Below are positions 1 through 9,223 of a stretch of DNA of 64,000 bases, piece after piece. The DNA comes from Desulfobulbaceae bacterium. Its GTDB lineage: Bacteria > Desulfobacterota > Desulfobulbia > Desulfobulbales > Desulfocapsaceae. Within the stretch, counting starts at the first letter, position 1. Each line of letters starts with the position of its first letter. The DNA lies in assembly GCA_031287565.1 (NCBI GenBank), contig JAITSS010000015.1, positions 1 to 64,000 on the forward strand. The letters run 5' to 3'. The notes beneath the pieces are model-generated. The model was not told the origin of the DNA and did not search any database. It saw only the letters and a program-made list of their open reading frames with translations. The position numbers and the translations under genes were made by a program.

Positions 1-243
<243 letters not shown>

Positions 244-290
244 GCCTATCGTTATCTGTCACATTCCTGTAGATGAAAACGTCAGCGAAC

Positions 291-323
291 AGCCCGACGG
301 TTTCGCCTTGTCGGCGCTTTTTT
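291..323 (+). terminator. Rho-independent terminator after the truncated gene
   Basis: AGCCCGAC (291-298) can pair with GTCGGCGCT (310-318) with one bulged G, leaving an 11-base loop, and six T residues follow (318-323). It lies 48 bases after the stop codon of the fragment at 59-243 and upstream of the tRNA gene. Confidence 0.55.
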
Positions 324-382
324 CGTTGCCAAGCGGTGAACAACCGTTTACATAGAGCGGCGCATTCTCGCACAGCCTTGAG

Positions 383-468
383 GGAGAGGTGACCGAGTGG
401 CTTAAGGTGCACGCCTGGAACGCGTGTGTACGCAAGTACCGAGAGTTCGAATCTCTCCCTCTCCGCCA
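383..468 (+). tRNA. tRNA-Ser (anticodon GGA)
   Basis: The acceptor stem GGAGAGG (383-389) pairs with CCTCTCC (458-464), followed by the discriminator base and an encoded CCA (466-468). The anticodon stem CACGC/GCGTG encloses the loop CTGGAAC, which places anticodon GGA at 417-419 and so reads UCC and UCU serine codons. The T arm contains GTTCGAATC, and there is a long variable arm as expected for a class II serine tRNA. The SRP RNA and dnaX follow immediately, an order seen in many bacteria. Confidence 0.95.
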
Positions 469-498
469 AAATAGCAGGTTCAGAAGGATTCGAGTTTT

Positions 499-599
499 GA
501 TAGCCGGGTCCTGCGCAGCAAAGAGCCGCGAACCCCGCCAGGTCCGGAAGGAAGCAACGGTAGTGAGTCTCTTTGTGTGCCGCAGGGCGCCCGGCTATC
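499..599 (+). ncRNA. ffs: Signal recognition particle RNA (4.5S, small type)
   Basis: The ends GATAGCCGGG (499-508) and CCCGGCTATC (590-599) are perfectly complementary, and the inner segments TCCTGCG and CGCAGGG extend the rod. The apical part carries the conserved bacterial SRP RNA sequence CAGGTCCGGAAGGAAGCA, which binds the Ffh M domain. The RNA works with Ffh and FtsY to target membrane proteins. It ends 17 bases before dnaX, a common bacterial arrangement. Confidence 0.93.
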
Positions 600-615
600 A
601 TTTTTTGAGCATCCC

Positions 616-2295
616 ATGTCTTATCTGGTTCTCGCCCGCAAATCCCGCCCAAAAGATTTTTCCGAGGTCATTGGCCAAAGGGCGGTTGTCACCACCCTGC
701 AAAACAGCATCAGACGCGGGCGCATCGCCCATGCCATTTTGTTTTCCGGCGTGCGCGGCGTTGGCAAAACCACGCTGGCCCGCATTATGGCTAAAGCCAT
801 CAATTGTCAGGGTGGCGGCGAAAATCCCCCTTGTAACAACTGCCAGTCCTGCCGCGATATAAACGCCGGAGCCTCGCTTGACCTCTATGAAATCGACGGC
901 GCTTCCAATCGCGGCATTCAGGAAATCCGCGAGCTGAAGGAGAAAATCCGTTTTCTGCCGGTTGGCGGTAGTCATCGCATCATCATCATTGATGAGGTGC
1001 ATATGCTGACGACCGAGGCGTTTAACGCCCTGTTGAAGACGCTGGAAGAGCCGCCGGAGCATGTCTATTTCATGTTCGCGACCACAGAGCTGCACAAAAT
1101 TCCCATCACCATTTTATCGCGTTGCCAGCAGTTTGAATTGAAGCGAGTGGCCCCGGACGAGTTGCATCGGCATTTCACGCGCTTGGCCGAGGCCGAAGGC
1201 ATCCGCTTCGAGCCGACGGCGATGTCGCTGGTCGTGCGCGAGGCCGAGGGTTCGGTGCGCGACGGCCTCAGTCTGCTTGACCAGGTGTTGTCGTTTGGCG
1301 AGGCGACGATTACCGCCCAGGACGTAATCGAAGTGTTGGGCTTGGTTAACCGCGAAGTGTTGCATCGTCTGGCCGAGGCGCTGTTGCTGGGGCGGGCCGA
1401 GGCGGCGCTTTCGGCGCTGGCTGAAGTCTTTACCTTTGGCATGGATGTCAAACGCTTCGGCGCCGACCTTCTGGACTGTTTCCGCAATCTGATGCTGTGC
1501 AAAATCGAGGGTTGTCAGGGAATGCTGGATTTGCCCGATGATGAAGTCGCCGCCTTGAGGCGACTGGCCGACGGCTACAGTCTGGCGACCATTCATCAAA
1601 AACTCTCGCTTCTGATGCGCCTGATGGAGGACATGCGGCACAGCAATCAGCCGCGCCTGGCTTTGGAATGCGGCTTCCTGGCGGTGATCGAAGCGGGCAA
1701 TGTCGAGCCGGTGGCCGACTTGCTGCAAAAACTCGATGGCCTGTTAGCCGGGCAACCCTTGCCGGATATGCCGCCGCCGCAACCGGTTTTTGTGGCGACG
1801 CCTCGACCTGTTGCCGCCGCCGCGCCGCCCGCGTCCGAAACGTCGCCGTCAACCATGACGCCGCCGCCTGTATCCGAAACACCGCCGTCCACGCCTGAAA
1901 CACCGCCGCAATTCTCCGTCGCGTCGCTGCCGTTCCAGGAAAATTGGCCGCGATTCATCGACACGCTACGGCGGACGGCGCATCCATCGATGGCGGAAAT
2001 TCTGGCGGCGGCGGAGCAATGCGAACGACAGGATTTGGCGATCATCCTCTCATTCAAAGACGGCACACAGTGCGCCATCCTGAAAAAAAACGAATATGAT
2101 CAGGCTCTGCGCGGCTACCTGCGGGATTTTTTCCATGAAGAGCTGACGGTCGAGCTGAAGACGCCGGAGGCGGAACCGCAGGTCAGTCAGGATGAAACGC
2201 GCCGCCGTCGCCAACTCCTGGCCGACGACCCATTGACCCAAGAAGTGCTGAAGCTATTCGGTGGCAGCGTCAGCGACATTCGCCTGGGAAAATAA
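616..2295 (+). CDS. dnaX: DNA polymerase III subunit tau (and possibly gamma)
   Basis: DnaX is the clamp-loader ATPase that opens the sliding clamp and links core polymerases at the fork. The 559-residue product has Walker A GVRGVGKT at residues 45-52, four zinc-module cysteines (64, 73, 76, 79), the Walker B segment IIIIDEVHM around 122-130 and an SRC sensor motif. A proline-rich linker lies near residues 390-445, followed by a tau-type C-terminal domain. The ATG at 616 is chosen because an upstream in-frame ATG at 577 lies inside the SRP RNA; no strong ribosome binding site is visible. The usual downstream partners ybaB and recR are absent. An A8 run at 2083-2090 could give a shorter gamma-like form. 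Confidence 0.96.
   Translation: MSYLVLARKSRPKDFSEVIGQRAVVTTLQNSIRRGRIAHAILFSGVRGVGKTTLARIMAKAINCQGGGENPPCNNCQSCRDINAGASLDLYEIDGASNRGIQEIRELKEKIRFLPVGGSHRIIIIDEVHMLTTEAFNALLKTLEEPPEHVYFMFATTELHKIPITILSRCQQFELKRVAPDELHRHFTRLAEAEGIRFEPTAMSLVVREAEGSVRDGLSLLDQVLSFGEATITAQDVIEVLGLVNREVLHRLAEALLLGRAEAALSALAEVFTFGMDVKRFGADLLDCFRNLMLCKIEGCQGMLDLPDDEVAALRRLADGYSLATIHQKLSLLMRLMEDMRHSNQPRLALECGFLAVIEAGNVEPVADLLQKLDGLLAGQPLPDMPPPQPVFVATPRPVAAAAPPASETSPSTMTPPPVSETPPSTPETPPQFSVASLPFQENWPRFIDTLRRTAHPSMAEILAAAEQCERQDLAIILSFKDGTQCAILKKNEYDQALRGYLRDFFHEELTVELKTPEAEPQVSQDETRRRRQLLADDPLTQEVLKLFGGSVSDIRLGK
2083..2099 (+). other. Candidate programmed -1 frameshift or slippage site in dnaX
   Basis: Eight A residues (2083-2090) followed by C give the heptamer A_AAA_AAC in the reading frame (2085-2091). 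A -1 shift reads AAA CGA ATA TGA and stops at 2097-2099, producing about 494 residues instead of 559. Known dnaX genes in E. coli (A_AAA_AAG) and Thermus (A9 slippage) make gamma this way. I see no strong downstream stimulatory hairpin. Confidence 0.4.
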
Positions 2296-2389
2296 GCGAG
2301 AGATATTTTCGATTTCACCCTGGATTATCTTTTGTCCGCGTCTGTCGCCCCGGCGGGCGTGGTCTCCACGAAAACAAGAAGGATAAACC

Positions 2390-3337
2390 ATGTTTCTTCA
2401 TCCAGGTCGTCGCCCGTTGCTGTTCGCGTTGCCGCTGTTGTTCATTCTCGCCTTTTCCGCCTGCCCGGCGCGAGCCGACGCGCTGCGGCTGGCCCTTTTG
2501 CCGGTTCCCGATGTGTTTCCGGCCTATGTGGCTGAGGAGAAAGGATTTTTTAAGGCGGAAGGCGTCGAGGTCAAACTGATGCCGGTGGGCAGCGCCGCCG
2601 AGCGTGACCAATTGATGCAGGCTGGGCAGATAGACGGCATGATGAACGATCTGATCAGCGTCGCCGGTCTGAATCGGGATAAAATCCGTGTTCAGGTCGT
2701 CTCCAACGCCCGCCAGCCGCTGGCCGGTTCGCCGATGTTTCGCCTGCTGGTCGGCAAGGATTCGGCCATCAAATCAGTGGCTGATCTGGCCGGGACGCCG
2801 ATCGCCATTTCGCGAAACACCATGAACGAATACGTCACCGCGAAGATGCTGGCCGCTCTGCCGAGGGAGGCGATTCGCTACCAATCGGTTCCGGTTTTGC
2901 CGGAGCGCTTACAGCTTTTATTGTCCGGGCAGATCAAAGCGGCGGTGATTCCCGATCCGCTGGCCTTCGCCGCTGTGCTTTCGGGAGCGCGGGAACTCGT
3001 AAACGATACGTCGATCGTCGATTTCAGCGCCAGCGTTCTCACTTTTTCCACTGCGGCGCTTGCCGAGAAAACGAAAGATGTCCATGCCTTCATGCGGGCC
3101 TGGGATAAAGCCTGCGCGGCAATCAACGCCAAGCCGGAATCGTTCAGGCCGCTTTTTTTACAAAAAATCCGGGTGCCGAAAAATATCGCCAAAACCTATC
3201 CGATTCCGCAAATGCCGCGCCAGGCTGTGCCCAGCCAGAAACAGTGGGACGAGGCCATGGCCTGGATGAAGGAGGTAAAAATTATTGAAAATCCGCCGAC
3301 TTATCAGGATTCCGTCACCAATGTCTTTTTGCCTTGA
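2390..3337 (+). CDS. ABC transporter substrate-binding protein, NMT1/SsuA-like, copy 1
   Basis: This 315-residue periplasmic protein has a signal peptide (hydrophobic stretch at about residues 10-28, likely cleavage after ARA near residue 33). It then has the N-lobe pattern of nitrate, sulfonate, taurine and thiamine-precursor binding proteins: PVPDVFPAYVAEEKGFFKAE, then DLAGTPIAISRNT and a late PNP-like hinge region. It is the first gene of a tight four-gene importer operon and is about 70 percent identical by eye to the next gene. The start has a clear ribosome binding site (AGAAGGATAAACC before ATG). The substrate cannot be read from sequence; no TPP riboswitch or thi neighbour is present. 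Confidence 0.85.
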   Translation: MFLHPGRRPLLFALPLLFILAFSACPARADALRLALLPVPDVFPAYVAEEKGFFKAEGVEVKLMPVGSAAERDQLMQAGQIDGMMNDLISVAGLNRDKIRVQVVSNARQPLAGSPMFRLLVGKDSAIKSVADLAGTPIAISRNTMNEYVTAKMLAALPREAIRYQSVPVLPERLQLLLSGQIKAAVIPDPLAFAAVLSGARELVNDTSIVDFSASVLTFSTAALAEKTKDVHAFMRAWDKACAAINAKPESFRPLFLQKIRVPKNIAKTYPIPQMPRQAVPSQKQWDEAMAWMKEVKIIENPPTYQDSVTNVFLP

Positions 3338-3347
3338 GGAGGGCCGC

Positions 3348-4280
3348 ATGTCGCGCATACTTTTGTACTTTCTGGCCATCTTCTTTTTGGCGCAATCGGT
3401 TTTTGCCGCGCCGCCGACAGAGCCTCTGCGTCTGTCGCTGATGCCGGTTCCCGATTCCTTTCCGGCCTATGTGGCCGAGGAAAAAGGATTTTTTAAGGCG
3501 GAAGGCGTCGAGGTCAAACTGCTGCCGGTCGGCAGCGCCATCGAGCGCGAACAGTTGATGCAGGCCGGGCATATCGACGGCATGATCAACGAAATCATGA
3601 GCGCCGCCAGTCTGAATCGCGAGCGAATCCGCGTCAAAGTCATCTCCATCGCCCGCGCCCCTTTGGGCGATTCGCCGGGCTTCCGCCTGCTGGTCGGAAA
3701 AAATTCCCCGATTACGACGATGAAGGATTTGGCGGGCGTGCCTATTGCCGTCGGGCGCAACACGGTGATTGAGTACGTCACGGCCAGAATGCTTTCTTCT
3801 TTGCCGAAAGATGCGATTGTGTACCAGTCGGTTCCGGTGGTGCCGGAGCGGATGCAGCTCCTGATGTCGGGGCAGGTGCGGGCGGCGGTGTTGCCTGATC
3901 AGATGGGTGTTGCCGCCATGGCTGCGGGCGCGCGTGAAATTGTTAACGATCTGACCATCGCCCAGCTCAGCGCCAGCGCCATCACCTTTTCGGTCGCGGC
4001 GCTTGAAGGAAAAACGGCGGCGGTGCAAGCCTTCATGCGGGCCTGGGATAAAGCCTGCGCCGAAATCAACGCCAATCCGGAAGCGCTCAGGCCGCTCTTC
4101 TTACAAAAAATCCGTCTACCGAAAAATATCGCCAAAACCTATCCGATTCCGCCGATGCCGCGCCATGTCGTGCCCAGCCAGAAACAGTGGGATGACGCCA
4201 TGGCCTGGATGAAAGATGTGAAACTGCTTGAAAATCCGCCGAGTTATCAGGATTCGGTGACAGACGCCTTTTTGCCATGA
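3348..4280 (+). CDS. ABC transporter substrate-binding protein, NMT1/SsuA-like, copy 2
   Basis: A 310-residue tandem paralogue of the preceding gene, starting 10 bases after its stop with GAGGAGGG ahead of the ATG. A signal peptide (residues 1-20, cleavage after VFA) precedes the mature domain with PVPDSFPAYVAEEKGFFKAE. The two genes are nearly identical at DNA level around 2507-2580 and 3446-3520, which points to recent duplication or gene conversion. They differ in mid-protein segments such as residues around SPGFRLLVGKNSPITT, so their ligands may differ. The stop codon overlaps the ATPase start (ATGA at 4277-4280), indicating translational coupling. Confidence 0.85.
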   Translation: MSRILLYFLAIFFLAQSVFAAPPTEPLRLSLMPVPDSFPAYVAEEKGFFKAEGVEVKLLPVGSAIEREQLMQAGHIDGMINEIMSAASLNRERIRVKVISIARAPLGDSPGFRLLVGKNSPITTMKDLAGVPIAVGRNTVIEYVTARMLSSLPKDAIVYQSVPVVPERMQLLMSGQVRAAVLPDQMGVAAMAAGAREIVNDLTIAQLSASAITFSVAALEGKTAAVQAFMRAWDKACAEINANPEALRPLFLQKIRLPKNIAKTYPIPPMPRHVVPSQKQWDDAMAWMKDVKLLENPPSYQDSVTDAFLP

Positions 4281-5104
4281 CCGCGCCTTGCCAGGCGATG
4301 ATTGAGATTGCCGCGCTGCATTTCGCGCACGACGGCGGCGGCCCGGTCTTCGCCGATTTTGCCCTCACCGTCGGACGCGGCGAGGCTTGGACGGTCATCG
4401 GCCCGTCCGGTTGCGGCAAAACCACGCTTTTATATCTGCTCGCCGGATTGAACCGCCCGGCAAGCGGCGTGATTGTGGTTGGTGGTCAGCCGCTTGTCCG
4501 TCCGCGCCCCGCGACTGGTCTGGTTTTGCAGGATCATGGTTTGTTGCCGTGGGCGACGATTCTCGATAACACCCGCTTGGGTTTGAATATCCGCCGTTTT
4601 TATGGCCCGGATGGCCGACACAGCCCGGACAGCCACCGGAGTGACCGCGAGCGCGAGGATGAACGAGTGCGCTATTGGTTGCGCTGGCTGAAAATTGAAC
4701 ATCTGGCGGCGATGTATCCGGCGCAACTGTCGCGTGGCCAGCGGCAACGGGCGGCGATTGCCCGGACTTTGGTTATGGAGCCAGATTTGCTGCTGATGGA
4801 TGAACCGTTTTCCGCCCTCGACGCGCCAATCCGCGAAGACCTGCAAAATGTCATGAACAGCTTTCACCGTGAATCCGGCCTGACCTTGTTCACTGTAACC
4901 CACGACATCGAAGAGGCGGTGACGCTGGGCGAGAAAATTCTGGTTCTTACCGCTTCCGTCAACCGCCAGGCTGTGGTCATCGACAACCGGCCTTTGCACG
5001 GCCAAGTCTCGCGTGAATCGACGGATTTCCTCGCCTGCTGCGCCCGCCTGAAAGAGCTGGTGGCCGCGGGCGATGCGCGCCTGGCGGCAGGTGTCGCGGC
5101 ATGA
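4277..5104 (+). CDS. ABC transporter ATP-binding protein, nitrate/sulfonate/taurine type
   Basis: This 275-residue ATPase energises the importer. Visible motifs are Walker A GPSGCGKTT (residues 42-50), Q-loop LVLQDHGLLPW (about 82-92), signature LSRGQRQRAAIA, Walker B LLLMDEPFSALDAP and H-loop VTHDIEEA. Between the Q-loop and signature there is an extra hydrophilic stretch of about 20 residues (around YGPDGRHSPDSHRSDRE) that most relatives lack. It overlaps both neighbours by 4 bases, so the operon is translationally coupled. Confidence 0.93.
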   Translation: MTAPCQAMIEIAALHFAHDGGGPVFADFALTVGRGEAWTVIGPSGCGKTTLLYLLAGLNRPASGVIVVGGQPLVRPRPATGLVLQDHGLLPWATILDNTRLGLNIRRFYGPDGRHSPDSHRSDREREDERVRYWLRWLKIEHLAAMYPAQLSRGQRQRAAIARTLVMEPDLLLMDEPFSALDAPIREDLQNVMNSFHRESGLTLFTVTHDIEEAVTLGEKILVLTASVNRQAVVIDNRPLHGQVSRESTDFLACCARLKELVAAGDARLAAGVAA

Positions 5105-5853
5105 GAAAAAAGACTTCGCTTACCGATGCGCTTTTGGGTATCGCCATGTTCTTTGTTTTGTGGCAGGCGGCGGCCATGCTGCTTGACCGCGAGATTTTGC
5201 CGTCGCCGGTGACGGTTGTGCCGATTTTTTGCCAGGGAATGCTGGGCGAGTTGGGCCTGCATTTTCTCGCCTCGACCGCTCGCGTGTTGGCGGCGGTGTC
5301 GCTGGCCCTGATTTTCGCCGCGCCGCTTGGCCTGATTCTGGGACAGACGCCGAAAATCGACCGCATTGTCGGGCCGCTGGTCGCCATCGTCTACCCGATT
5401 CCCAAGATTGTGTTTTTGCCGGTGATTTACGTCCTGATCGGTATCAGCGATTTCTCCAAGATACTCCTCATCGCCATCATCATTTTCTTTCAAATCCTGG
5501 TGGTGGTGCGCGATGAAGCCGCCGGTCTGAAAAAAGAACTGATTCTTTCCGTGCGCTCGCTGGGTGCGGGCCGCAAAGCGCTGTTTCGTTATGTTTATCT
5601 ACCCGCGTCGATTCCGGCGGTTTTAACTGCCTTGCGCCTGTCGGTGGGCACGGCGGTGGCGGTGTTGTTCATCGCCGAACAGTCGTTGACCGAATACGGC
5701 CTCGGTTACTACATCGTCGTCGAAACCTATCAGGTGCTGATGTATCCGGAGATGTACGCCGGCATTCTCGGCATGGCGGTGATGGGCGTGGCCCTGTATT
5801 TCGCCATCTACGCCATTGAACTGAAGTTCGGCAAACACCTATTTGTTGAATGA
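5101..5853 (+). CDS. ABC transporter permease, nitrate/sulfonate/taurine type
   Basis: A 250-residue inner-membrane protein with about six hydrophobic segments. The first is near residues 10-25, and the central region contains the EAA-loop-like stretch GAGRKALFRYVYLPASIPAVL that contacts the ATPase. It is the last gene of the operon and overlaps the ATPase stop by 4 bases. A small hairpin follows at 5862-5882. Together with the two binding proteins and the ATPase it forms a complete importer. Confidence 0.9.
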   Translation: MRKKTSLTDALLGIAMFFVLWQAAAMLLDREILPSPVTVVPIFCQGMLGELGLHFLASTARVLAAVSLALIFAAPLGLILGQTPKIDRIVGPLVAIVYPIPKIVFLPVIYVLIGISDFSKILLIAIIIFFQILVVVRDEAAGLKKELILSVRSLGAGRKALFRYVYLPASIPAVLTALRLSVGTAVAVLFIAEQSLTEYGLGYYIVVETYQVLMYPEMYAGILGMAVMGVALYFAIYAIELKFGKHLFVE

Positions 5854-5861
5854 GGGGAAAG

Positions 5862-5882
5862 ATTTGCCGCTTCCCGGCAAAT
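5862..5882 (+). terminator. Hairpin after the ABC importer operon
   Basis: ATTTGCCG (5862-5869) pairs perfectly with CGGCAAAT (5875-5882) around a five-base loop, 8 bases after the permease stop. No T tract follows, so termination is uncertain; it may protect the 3' end of the transcript. Confidence 0.35.
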
Positions 5883-6046
5883 TGTTGGTCAAGAATATCC
5901 CAAAAATATCTGGCGACGGTTGCCCGCGCGCCCGCCTGGCGTTTACACTCGTCATAGACGCCTCTGGACAAAAAATAGGGAAACGCTGATTGAATCAGCT
6001 TGCCCCTGCTTCATCCCTCCCTTTCCCCTGACCGGTGCAAGACGCC

Positions 6047-9000
6047 ATGGAAGAAAAACAACCTATCTCAAAGATGAAACCAAGTACCGACGCGGCATTC
6101 CGCCAAGCCTGGTATAAAAGATGGTGGTTTCGCGCTCTTATCGGCTTGATTTGCCTTGCTCTTTTTGTCATTGTCGGTCTGCCTCTGGCCGCCAAATATG
6201 GCTTGAAACATTGGCTGGAAAAAAACGGCGCTGACCAGGCGGTTATTGACAGCATTCGCTACAATCCCTTCCAGTCCCGCATCAGCCTGAAGGGCCTGGC
6301 CGTGAATCTGGGTGGTCAAACCCTGTTGAGTGACGGTGTGTTCACGATCGACTTCGGTCTGAAGCGCCTGTTCAAGCGCGATATTCACGTGGAAGAGGCC
6401 TACTACCACGATTTGCTGCTCGACATTGAGCAGAAATCCGACGGAACCTGGCGCTTCGGCACCTACAACCACACGCCGTCCGGCGCTCCCGCCAGGCCCA
6501 AACCGGAGGGGCCGCCGACTGAGTGGTCTTTTTCGGCGCGAAACGTCAGGCTGGCCGATTGCAAAATCCATTTCAAAACCCCGGAACTTGACCTGACCCT
6601 GGTGGTCGATGAAGCGCGGTTGGCCGATTTTTCCACCAACGCTTTGGCCGCGCCGGCCACCGTTTTTTTGCGGGGAACCTTGAACGGCGAACCTGTCGAA
6701 ATTGATTTGAACGCCTTGAAAATTGTGCCGTCTCTCGATGTGCAAGGCCAGGTGAAGGTCGAGAAGTTTGATGTCGCGATTGTGAAAAAATATCTTGAGA
6801 AGGCGCTGCCTGATTTCGCGGGCGCGGTCAGCCTAGCTGGCAAGGGCGCGTTTTCGTTGAATAAGGGCGCGATGCGGGCCGCCTATGACGGCGCGATCAC
6901 CATCGTCCGGCCGGTGGTTGGCAACAAAACCTTCAACACTAGGGCGGCGGCCTTAGACTGGAACGGCGCGGTCGAGTACCACGCCAAGCCCGGCGACAGC
7001 GGCGTCGCTGCGCGGGGGACGCTGGCCGCCGATGACCTGGCTGTCGCTGTGCCCGGCGCGGATTTCGCCTTGAAGCACCACAAAATCACTATCGGCGGCG
7101 ATTGCCAGGTGCCGCTTGCGCCCACGCTTTTGGTACGTCATGACGGAACCCTGAGCAGCGCGGGCGCGGTGGTTGATGTGCACGGCATGAAAATCTGGCA
7201 GGAGCGGCTGGCCTGGCGTGGCAAAACCACATGGGCGATGCCGAACGGCGTCTCCGTCACCGATTTCAGCGGCGCGGCGCAATCAGGCGGCGTTCGTTAT
7301 GAAAACGGCCCGATGAAGGCCGGGCTGAACGATATGTCGGTGGCCGAAGTCAGTGGCCATATCGGTTCGCATATCACGGTCAAATCGCTTACCGCCGCCG
7401 GTCTGTCGCTGGCGATGACGGGCCAAGCGCCGCTTGAACTCAGCGCCGATGATTTCAGCGTCGGCGCGGCGACCAGCGATGATTTCATCAACTGGCAGAC
7501 CAAAAAAATCGCTCTTGGGAAGGCGCGAGCCGCATTGTCCGGCGCGATGCCCCTGGACATTTCGCTGGCCGCTCTGGATATTGACGAGGTCGCATCCGAA
7601 AAGGCCGCTACCTGGAAAACCGGCCTGATTGCCCTGCGCGACCTTCAGGCTGTTTCGCGGGTTAATCAGGCCAGGGTCGCGTCGCTCGCCAGCGGGACGA
7701 TCAAAGCGATCACGGCGACGAAAGCGGCTGAAATCAGCGTCGGCTCAGTGGCGCTGGACGACATGGTTTTTCTTGGCGACGGCAAAAACCAGCGCTCCGG
7801 CGGCTCGCTGGCAAAGAAAAAGAACAACGGCGGCATTGCCGCGATCGCCGATTTTGACCTGAAGCGATTCGCCTTCAGCCCGACCAAGGGCGTTTCGCTG
7901 GAGGAGTTGCGGATAAGCGGACTGAACGCCACGCTGAACAAAGAGAAAAACGGCGTCTTCACCGTCATGTCGCGTCTGAACGACCTGCAAGCGCCGAAAG
8001 CGCGGGAAAAAAGCGGCGCGAAGGCGGCGAGAGCGCCAGAAACCGCCGCCTCAAACGAAAAAGGGAAGAAGGCCGGGAAATCTCTGCCCATTCGCGTCGG
8101 CCAGGTCTCGCTTGACGGTCATGTCGCCTACAGCGACGCCAGCCTGCCCTTGGAGTTCACCGGCGTCGCCGATATTTCACGCTTCGTCGTGAAAAACATC
8201 GACAGCGCCGCCAACTCGAAAAGCGCGGTGGAACTGGTGGCGCAAGTGGCCGGACGCGCCCCTCTGACCGTCAACGGGGAAATGGCTTTGTTTGGCGCCA
8301 AACCCGACATCCTGTTGGATATTCATCTGAAAAACTACCCGCTCAGCAACCTCTCGCCCTTTACCGCCAAGGCGGTCGGCACGGCTTTGGCCTCCGGCGA
8401 GTTGAAAATCGATTCGACCGTCGCCCTGAAAGACGATTATCTCAAGGTGGGCAATACAGTTCTGCTACAAAAACTGGAGACCAAAACCCTGTCGCCAGAG
8501 CTGGCCGCCGCGCTGAACAATCAGTTGCCGATGCCGCTTGACGCGGCTCTGGCGCTGCTGCGCGACAGCAAACGGAACATTACTTTGAATGTGCCGATTG
8601 AAGGCCAACTGTCGTCGCTGCATGTCGGGCTTTCGAGCATTATCATCACGGCCCTCAGCAAGGCGATTGTGCCGGCCATGTCAGGTTATTTGGTCTACGC
8701 CCTGGGGCCGTATGGGGCGCTGGCCTATGTTGGCGCGAAAGTGGGGCAAAAAATGATGCAGGTCAGCCTGCCGCCGGTCGAGTTCGCGCCTGGCAAAACC
8801 GATTTGACCCTGGCGAAGGAGGACTATCTGCAACGAATCGGGCAAATACTCGCTGAACGCCCGGAAACCGATCTGCAATTGGTGCCGAAGGTTTTGTCGG
8901 GCGAACTGAACCCGCCGACGAAAAACCCGGAAGCAAACAAGGAAAAAGCGCCGCCACCCAGCCCGGAACTGGCGCAAAAGCTTGAAAATCTTGGGCAGGA

Positions 9001-9121
9001 ACGGGCTAAGGCTTTGCGTAAACACCTGCGCGACAAATTCGGCGTCGATGAAAACCGCCTGATGATCAGCGAGACACTGATCGTCGAAGACGGCAAACCG
9101 GAAGTGCTCCTGGGACTGTAA
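6047..9121 (+). CDS. DUF748 / AsmA-like large envelope protein
   Basis: A 1024-residue protein with one N-terminal membrane anchor (about residues 27-50, WFRALIGLICLALFVIVGLP) followed by a long, repetitive beta-rich region of the AsmA/DUF748 type. Its C-terminus has an OmpA-like-style segment starting PPVEFAPGKTDLT and a helical tail ending in VLLGL. Relatives span the periplasm and are linked to lipid transport and outer-membrane homeostasis; that role is inferred from family only. A low-complexity basic stretch lies near residues 640-680. A GTG at 6035 and an ATG at 6074 are alternative starts; none has a strong ribosome binding site. Confidence 0.8.
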   Translation: MEEKQPISKMKPSTDAAFRQAWYKRWWFRALIGLICLALFVIVGLPLAAKYGLKHWLEKNGADQAVIDSIRYNPFQSRISLKGLAVNLGGQTLLSDGVFTIDFGLKRLFKRDIHVEEAYYHDLLLDIEQKSDGTWRFGTYNHTPSGAPARPKPEGPPTEWSFSARNVRLADCKIHFKTPELDLTLVVDEARLADFSTNALAAPATVFLRGTLNGEPVEIDLNALKIVPSLDVQGQVKVEKFDVAIVKKYLEKALPDFAGAVSLAGKGAFSLNKGAMRAAYDGAITIVRPVVGNKTFNTRAAALDWNGAVEYHAKPGDSGVAARGTLAADDLAVAVPGADFALKHHKITIGGDCQVPLAPTLLVRHDGTLSSAGAVVDVHGMKIWQERLAWRGKTTWAMPNGVSVTDFSGAAQSGGVRYENGPMKAGLNDMSVAEVSGHIGSHITVKSLTAAGLSLAMTGQAPLELSADDFSVGAATSDDFINWQTKKIALGKARAALSGAMPLDISLAALDIDEVASEKAATWKTGLIALRDLQAVSRVNQARVASLASGTIKAITATKAAEISVGSVALDDMVFLGDGKNQRSGGSLAKKKNNGGIAAIADFDLKRFAFSPTKGVSLEELRISGLNATLNKEKNGVFTVMSRLNDLQAPKAREKSGAKAARAPETAASNEKGKKAGKSLPIRVGQVSLDGHVAYSDASLPLEFTGVADISRFVVKNIDSAANSKSAVELVAQVAGRAPLTVNGEMALFGAKPDILLDIHLKNYPLSNLSPFTAKAVGTALASGELKIDSTVALKDDYLKVGNTVLLQKLETKTLSPELAAALNNQLPMPLDAALALLRDSKRNITLNVPIEGQLSSLHVGLSSIIITALSKAIVPAMSGYLVYALGPYGALAYVGAKVGQKMMQVSLPPVEFAPGKTDLTLAKEDYLQRIGQILAERPETDLQLVPKVLSGELNPPTKNPEANKEKAPPPSPELAQKLENLGQERAKALRKHLRDKFGVDENRLMISETLIVEDGKPEVLLGL

Positions 9122-9223
9122 AAAAACGCATCGCGACAATGATCTTTTGGGCTTGCTCTCTGAAAAAAAATCATTTTTTCGAGGTTCCCTGAACATGAAT
9201 TTTACAAGATCCCTTTTGCCCTT

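Noticed and set aside
577-615. Upstream ATG for dnaX
   Set aside because: It lies inside the SRP RNA; the family N-terminus begins at 616.
2295-2389. Terminator or riboswitch between dnaX and the ABC operon
   Set aside because: Only short GC-rich complementarity is visible, with no T tract or conserved aptamer.
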